From: Acanthamoeba sp. SK_2022b
Taxonomy: Eukaryota; Discosea; Longamoebia; Acanthamoebidae
Assembly (NCBI GenBank): GCA_027943245.1
Contig: JANDJZ010000499.1
Span: forward strand, 1-31,969
Direction of reading: 5' to 3'
Length of the DNA stretch: 31,969 nucleotides
Positions 26,047-31,969 of the stretch are shown piece by piece. A program made the translations under genes and the position numbers. Each line of letters starts with the position of its first letter. Within the stretch, counting starts at the first letter, position 1. The notes under the pieces are model-generated. The model made no database searches. It had not been told where the DNA came from and saw only the letters and a list, made by a program, of their open reading frames with translations.

Positions 26047-28087
26047 ATGATGACATACTCAGCTACGATGGTGCTCCACGGCCATCGACTTGGCCTCGTA
26101 GTTCTGCTCTGTTTCGTCTCCCTGCTGTGCTTCGTTTCGCCGTCTCGGGCTCAGAGCTGCGGCACGTTGCTCGATACCGGTGGCGAGTCGCTCTACCCCG
26201 GGAGTGTCTCCGCGAAGAGCTTGGGGTTTCGGGTGACGGTGAAGGAGGCCCTCGTCACGATCAGCAACATCACCATTTCCTTGAGCAGCACCCTCGCCTC
26301 GGACCGTTCGTGTCCCCCACCCCAACCAAATGAAAGCTATCGTGCTGTTATTTATGGACTTTTCTCTTCTTACAACATATATAATTTCTTTTAGGGCTGT
26401 ATTCGCAAAACAAATATATTATTTTGATGATATATTTCTTCAATACCTCACAATTTGCGTGCAGCCAAACCGGGTGAGCTCCAGCTCGTCGAGAGTGACG
26501 CAGATGGTCAGCCCAGCACATCGGCGACCAAGAGATACGCAGACAGCGTAAGCACTATGACCGGTGGCATTCTTTTCACCTTCAGCCCCGCGTACAACAT
26601 CACGAAGGGCACCCATTGGATCATCATCGGCAACTACATCTCGGGTCCCACAGTAACGGCGTGGGTTTTCTCCACTTGGGACCCCACCGCGCAGACGGGC
26701 TCGGCCTCGGTCTACCTCAACAGCAGCTTCGCGCTGCCGAACAATTACACGACGGTGCCAAGCTACTTTGTACCCCAGACCGTCATCGGCGGCTGTTCGC
26801 CGCACTTGGCCTCGCCCTCGCCCTCGCCCTTGACCTCGGTCTTTCCCTCGCCCTCGGTCTTTCCCTCGCCCTCGCCCTCGCCCTCTCCCAGTGCCGTGCC
26901 AGCGCTGGTGAGCGTTGTCAACATGACCGCGGACTTTGACGACACGCTCGCCACCTTCAACATGTCCGGCACCGTTGCCCTCGGTAGCGTGCCTCCCCCA
27001 ATCTGCCCCCCGCTCTCTCGCCCGCACACAACTCCTCACGAGCGTGATGTGCGTGTGCGTGTGCGTGTGGCTATTAAACGCAGGGGGCACCAACACCAGC
27101 TCGACGCCAAAGGACACGGCCAATGTGGTCTCCAAGTTCACCGGGCTTCAGCTGGGCAACCTCTCCGTGCCCGCAGAATCGCTCTCTGGTGCGCTTGTGC
27201 GCGCGTGTACGTGTGCGCGTGAGCGAGAGGCCTGACCCACACAATCACCAGGCATCTCGCGGACCGTAGTGAACGACAGCACGGAGACGACGTACGTCTA
27301 CTCGGCTTCAGTGGACAGCAGCGACAGCAGCGGCTCGACGCGCTTCGAGCAGTCGTTCACTTTCTACGACCGCAACGTGAACTCGAGCTTCGCCGGGGTG
27401 CCGTTCTCGATCCCCGCCGACTCGGTCAAGTGGTCCATCAACTTCACCGTCACGGCCAACGGCAGCGGCTCGGCGCTGCCATCGCACGCCACGCAGTGGT
27501 CGACCGTGCGCTACAGGCTGGCCGGCCTGTTGCTGACGTCAGCAGAAGCAAGCACGACCACGCTGTCGCCCTCGACCGGGCGACCCGTCCAGAGCCGCGT
27601 CGACACGCCTTCGCCGGGCCTCACCACCTACTACGTGCCGCTCTACAAGTCGACGACCAAGGCCTCCTCGTCTTCGTCGACATCGACTATGATGGCCACC
27701 GTCGTGCTCTTCGACGTCGCCCTCGTCGATGGCGCCTCCGCCAACATCCGCCACAGCATCGTCGCAGTCAACAGCACGGCGGCGGGCGAGTACGACGTGG
27801 TGCTCGAGTTCCCGCCGTTCGTCGAGTCGGTCTACTACGACCCGAGCCTCGGCCTCGGCGTGCTCCTGGGCTCCGAGCGGGATGGGTCGAGCGGGGTGGG
27901 CGGCGGCAGCGACAACACTGGCCTCATCGTGGGCGTGGCTGTGGCGATCCCCGTGGCCGTGGTGGTCGTTGTAGGCGTCATCACGGCCGGCGTCGGCGTG
28001 GCCTGGTGGCGAAAGAGACAGGACATCAAGGACACTCACGCCATCAACTTCAGCGTGGCCGACCCCGATGGCGACGACGCGCTGTGA
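26047..28087 (+). CDS. Type I membrane glycoprotein-like protein, copy B
   Basis: Exons 26047-26305, 26465-26983, 27084-27188, 27252-28087; 572 residues; all three introns are phase 1, as in copy A (4787-6602). A signal peptide (LGLVVLLCFVSLLCFVSPSR) is followed by an N-terminal beta-rich domain, a Ser/Pro linker from a CCCTCG repeat (PSPSPSPSPS, about residues 205-235), and a second ectodomain. Matches to copy A include RTVVNDS, SFAGVPFSIPADSVKWSI, TQWSTVRYRL, MATVVLFDVALVDG, PPFVESVYYDPSLGLG and the tail HAINF. One transmembrane helix (VGVAVAIPVAVVVVVGVI) precedes WWRKR and an acidic tail. Many NxS/T sites are present. ATGs at 26047, 26050 and 26068 could all start the protein. A role as a surface receptor or adhesin is an inference. 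Confidence 0.87.
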
Positions 28088-28295
28088 GCCTGATCGTCCC
28101 GCGTATTGATTTATGATGTATTTATTTATTTAATGTGGCCAAAATGAAGCAACCAGCGCAAGGCAAGCCTGGTCGTTTTCTTTGATCGAGCTCGATTTTT
28201 ATCTGGAGCGGAGTTTTCATAGCTAGCCAACGGCGGCTGAGAAAGTTTTATGTTTCACGTTCCGCCCCGCACAGGGCCCTTCGCACACCGTAGGA

Positions 28296-30045
28296 ATGCA
28301 TACTGCCCAGTGTCTCGTCCTCTTGGTTCTGGTGACCTCCCTCGCTGTCCTAGCCGTCGCGGATGTCGGCACTACGCTGGTTCGTGGCCCGTTCGTCCGA
28401 GGGAGAAGAGCATGCGACCGCTCTGGAGCCTTTACGCTTTGCAACGGACCCGTCCTGTTCGGGGGGAACAGGTACTATAGCCCGCCATGCCTCCCTCCCC
28501 CTCCCTCCCCCCCGCCTGCTCAATCCAAACGGCGAAGCTGACGTCACCTAGACCTGCCGAGGCGCTCCTCAACTCGGTGGCCCGAGTTGAGGTAACCAAC
28601 ACCTCGGTGGGCGTGCTTTCCTTGAACGCCCTGCCCCATGATCGCAACGTCACCGGCAACGTCGCTCTCCTCGTCCAGCACCGGTATGTGCGTCCCGTGC
28701 GGAGGGCCACGGCAGTATTAATTAATTAATGTTACATGTCGCCCACTTGTCTTGTAAGCGTCTATGCGCTTCGGCATGCGACCGGGACGGCCTCCTCGGC
28801 CGAAGTGTGGGCATTCGACGCATCCGACTGCTCTCGCGCGCCAAAGGTCAAGGAGACCGAGTGGACCTTCTACAAGGGCTACAACGGCGGAGACGTGTTC
28901 CCTGCCGATGCCAAGGACTTTGGCGGCGGCGTCGTCGGCAACCGCTATCCCATATGGGCTGGCGGCGAACGTGCCAACGGCGACGTTATTAACAGTACTC
29001 CCTGTCTTGTTCTGCAGAAATTGGTATCACGAACTTCGTTTGACCTGGGGCTCTCTCTTTCTGTGCAGACGCCCTCGTGATCGATAGCACCACGGACACT
29101 GTCTTGGAGACCAAGCTGAGCGTGGCGAGAACTGGGCCGGCGGCTGTGACAGTCACGGATGGCTCGGTCTGGTTCGTTGGCGGCGTCGATCGCATCAACA
29201 TGAAGGTGTTCGACACTGTTGACGCCTTCGACAAGAACCTCGACGTACGCCACCTGCAGCTTTCTTGCGCACAGACCCTTTTTCGTTTTTCGTTTTCATT
29301 TCATTTTTAACTCCGATGTCGTCAATGAACAGGTCGAGACGACGTTGTTTCACCTGTCAGAGGCCCGTGGCTACGCTGCCGGTGCGTCGGCCAGGGGCGT
29401 GGTGGCGATTGGTGGTGGCGTCGCCCACTACAATAACACAGGGTACGTGTCTTGGATCAATACATCGCCTGGATCAAGGCCTCACTGACTCTGGATGGTC
29501 TCTCGATTCGGTTGTGCTGCTTCTCGCTGAGAAGAGAGGGCACCATCGTGGTGACCTACTCCAAGACCGTGGACATCTTCGACCTGAACACGCGGAAGCG
29601 AAGCGTCCAGGAGCTGTCGGTTGCCCGCGGCATGCTGACGGCCACGGCCACCGACGACTTCATCGTGTTTGCGGGCGGCATCACCCACTCGGTCTACAAC
29701 TCGTCGACGTGGGAGGTGATCGAGGAGACCTACTCCCCTGACGTCGACGTGTACCACATCCACAGCGACACGTGGTCAGTGGCCAAGCTCTCCCAAGGTA
29801 CGCAGCTGCCTCCCTCCGCCTCTCAGGAATGTAAACCGGACTTCGAAAATCGTTGCAACTCACGTCGACTCTCGTGATCGCCGATGCACGCAGCTCGCGC
29901 CCATCTCTCCAGCACCTCGTCGGGCAACGCCGTGGTGATCAGCCCCGGATCGTATTACGCGGCTATCAACGGCAGCGTGGTAGACCCTACGCCCAGATAC
30001 ACGAACAACGTCGACGTCCTTCGCTTGGCCCGCATCGAGGAGTGA
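28296..30045 (+). CDS. Secreted kelch-like protein
   Basis: Seven exons: 28296-28471, 28552-28683, 28759-28994, 29069-29244, 29333-29442, 29535-29797, 29894-30045; 414 residues; all phases agree. The start follows from a clear signal peptide (AQCLVLLVLVTSLAVLAVAD). Repeated blade-like units follow: LNSVARVEVTN, VWFVGGVDRINMKVFDTVDA, GVVAIGGGVAHYNNTGEGTI, VDIFDLNTRKRSVQELSVAR, FIVFAGGITHSVYNSSTWEV and VDVYHIHSDTWSVAKLS. The GG-Y/W spacing is kelch-like, though it deviates more than in the protein at 16651-18430. Two early cysteines flank FTLCNGPVLFGG. No transmembrane segment was seen, so secretion is likely. The acceptor before exon 6 (GAG AAG|AGAGGG) was chosen because it alone keeps the frame. 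The function is unknown. Confidence 0.8.
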
Positions 30046-30191
30046 GGACACCCGCCTTCGCTTCTCCAATTCTTATTTATTCGTTAGAATTACAATACGC
30101 AAAAAACAAAACAAAAATAAATATTCAAAAACAATTCTTCTTTTCTTCTTGGCGGAAACTTGATACTGCATCCTGAACTGAGTGATAGAAG

Positions 30192-31275
30192 ATGAGGGCA
30201 GTGCTGGCGACCGACACCGGTCTGCTCAAAGGTGTGCACTCCCCCCTCCTGTGGTCTGTTTGCCGGAGCGATTTTCGCTCGAGATTTTGTGATTTAGCTG
30301 TCATTTTCGCGATTTTTGATTGATTTTGTTTGCACTGGGCGGCCAGTGGTGGACGTGGTGCGAGAGAAATCGGAGGATGGGATCGGTGAAGAAAAGGTTG
30401 CATTCACCGCCCAATGGGGCGCCACTCAGGCCAAATCGGAGGAGATTCACTGTCTGCGCGCCTACCACGGCCAACGGGACCAGGTACCGCTCTTTGCTGC
30501 ATGCCTTCTTCAACGTCTTTTCCATCTTCCTTGCGCTCTCGGGCGCGTGTGGCGTTGTCGTGTGCCTGCTTTGGCGCTTACCGATACGGCTATGCGAGCG
30601 CAGGTGATCCTGGGCCGGGCCGGCGGTCGCGTGGAGGCCATCAACGTGTCCACCGGCGTCAAGGTGGGCTCGGTGGTCGACGCGAAGGCGCCCACCAAGA
30701 CGGGCGACAAGTGGGTCGGCGTCGAGGCGGCCTCGTGGGCTCCCAACCGCGCCGTCGGCTGGTACACCACCGGACGCGGCGTCGTGTGCAGCTTCGGCGA
30801 CGACGAGAACGACGTCGACAACAAGACCGTCGTCCACAACGGCTCCGTGGTGCAGGAGTTTGCGCTCACCACGTCCCCCATCGGCGCCTTCCGGCTGCAC
30901 CCGACCGCTCCTCAGGCCGGTAAGTCAACTCGCCTCCCTGTCGACAAATATTGTCGCTCACAGAGCGGGGGCACGCACAGCGCTTGGTGGCAAGGGCGTC
31001 GATCTTCGACTGATCGAGCTGGAGAACGGCAAGCCGGTGTGGACGGCCAAGAACGTGCCCAACGACTTCCTGGACATGCCCGTCCCTGGTAACCTCCTCC
31101 TTGCCCCGTTGTCCACGCACCGACCTGGGCTTACGTGACCGTTGGCCATTGTGCGCAGTGTGGGTGTCCGACCTCGGCTTCCTCCCCGACGACCCGCGGC
31201 GGATCGCTGTTGTCACGGGCTACCATCAGATTCGTGTCTACGACGTCAAGTACGTGCACTGCCCTTGTCCTGCTG

Positions 31276-31337
<62 letters not shown>

Positions 31338-31969
31338 TGTGGTGCTGACGTGCACGCGCGCAGGGGCCAGAGGCGTCCGACCATCGACTTCGAGCTCAAG
31401 CAGCTGCCTCACGCCTTCACGTGCATCGTGCCCTCGGCGGACCCCAACGTGATCGCCCTGGGCGACACTCACGGCAACGTTGTCGAGATCGACCTCCGCA
31501 ACAAGAACATCAAGGGCCTCTACCGCGGTACCGCTTACTCTCTTTCTTGGGCGTTCTATTTATTTATTTATTTATTTATCCTTTGTTGTTTATAATATTC
31601 ATTTCTCTTTTTTCCCTGTTTTCTTTTTACAAAAAGGTATCGCCGGCTCGGTGCGATCGGTGGCCTACGGACCTGATGGCAAGTCGATCGTGGCGGCCTC
31701 TCTGGACCGCTTCCTTCGCGTCTTCTCGACGGCCGGCCCGCTGCGAAAACTGCAGCACAAGGTACCCCGCACGCACACACGCCGCCTGGGCACATGTACG
31801 TGCACGCGGCGATATCACAGTGCACTGACCGCTGAGGGCGCGCAACCAGGTCTACCTCAAGCAGAGAGTCACGGGCCTCGTGGTGATGGACCCGCCGGTG
31901 CAGCTCGAGAAGGTCAAGGAGGAGAAGGAGGAGAGCGACGAGGACGAAGTCAAGGACGACAACGAAGAA
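30192..31969 (+). CDS. WDR74: WDR74/Nsa1-like ribosome biogenesis protein (3' end outside window)
   Basis: Eight exons so far: 30192-30231, 30347-30483, 30604-30919, 30981-31088, 31159-31249, 31364-31527, 31637-31761, 31850-31969 (cut by the right edge); about 367 residues visible. It is a WD40 propeller with family hallmarks GGKGVDLRLIELENGKPVWT, AKNVPNDFLDMPVPVWVSDL, TGYHQIRVYDVKGQRRP, ALGDTHGNVVEIDLR, GIAGSVRSVAYGPDGKSIVA, SLDRFLRVF and KVYLKQR. The region after the last exon junction becomes strongly acidic (EEKEESDEDEVKDD), as expected before the C-terminus. In other eukaryotes this protein acts in the nucleolus in 60S pre-ribosome maturation, together with the AAA ATPase NVL/Rix7. It starts 146 bp after the kelch-like gene. 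The assignment is secure. Confidence 0.93.
31278..31336. repeat. GT microsatellite in WDR74 intron 5
   Basis: About 29 TG units begin 28 bp after the donor of intron 31250-31363, on the sense strand. Confidence 0.95.

Noticed and set aside
1..31969. tRNA genes or CRISPR arrays
   Set aside because: No cloverleaf with A and B boxes and no regular direct repeat-spacer pattern was found; the only tandem arrays are microsatellites.

Overview
The window looks like nuclear DNA of an Acanthamoeba-type amoebozoan. Exons are GC-rich and introns are short and more AT-rich (about 50-130 bp, donors mostly GTACG/GTGCG/GTAAG). A complete eukaryotic-type 5S rRNA gene is present, and the gene set (guanine deaminase, P450, secreted kelch proteins, a bacterial-type M15 peptidase, WDR74/Nsa1) fits a free-living bacterivorous amoeba. 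The species is an inference. Most coding regions below are spliced models that I joined by hand; every junction was checked for reading phase.

Layout. (1) 1-6602: an unrecognised probable nuclear protein on the minus strand, running off the left edge, then a complete 10-exon guanine deaminase (divergent, 156 bp apart), then a type I membrane protein. (2) 6603-16475: a nested repeat region. It holds broken fragments of a second guanine deaminase copy, two inverted copies of a 292-bp head-to-head 5S rDNA unit, an internally deleted Copia LTR retrotransposon with 5-bp target-site duplications, and a 4.3-kb APE-type LINE (endonuclease, RT, RNase H, zinc knuckle) inserted inside a 5S rRNA gene with a 14-bp duplication of 5S nucleotides 21-34. 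(3) 16651-19915: two minus-strand genes for secreted proteins, a kelch-repeat protein and an M15 D-Ala-D-Ala carboxypeptidase-like enzyme with a peptidoglycan-binding tail. (4) 20239-25844: a small single-span membrane protein, a 1.5-kb gene-poor stretch, and a cytochrome P450 whose meander region carries about 430 extra residues. (5) 26047-31969: a paralogue of the membrane protein at 4787, a secreted kelch-like protein, and a WDR74/Nsa1 ribosome-biogenesis protein cut by the right edge.

The genes do not form a pathway. Four encode probable surface or secreted proteins and one a probable bacterial cell-wall hydrolase, which suits a phagotroph. The most unusual items are the LINE sitting in a fixed position of a 5S gene inside an inverted 5S unit, and the P450 with the very large in-frame insertion.
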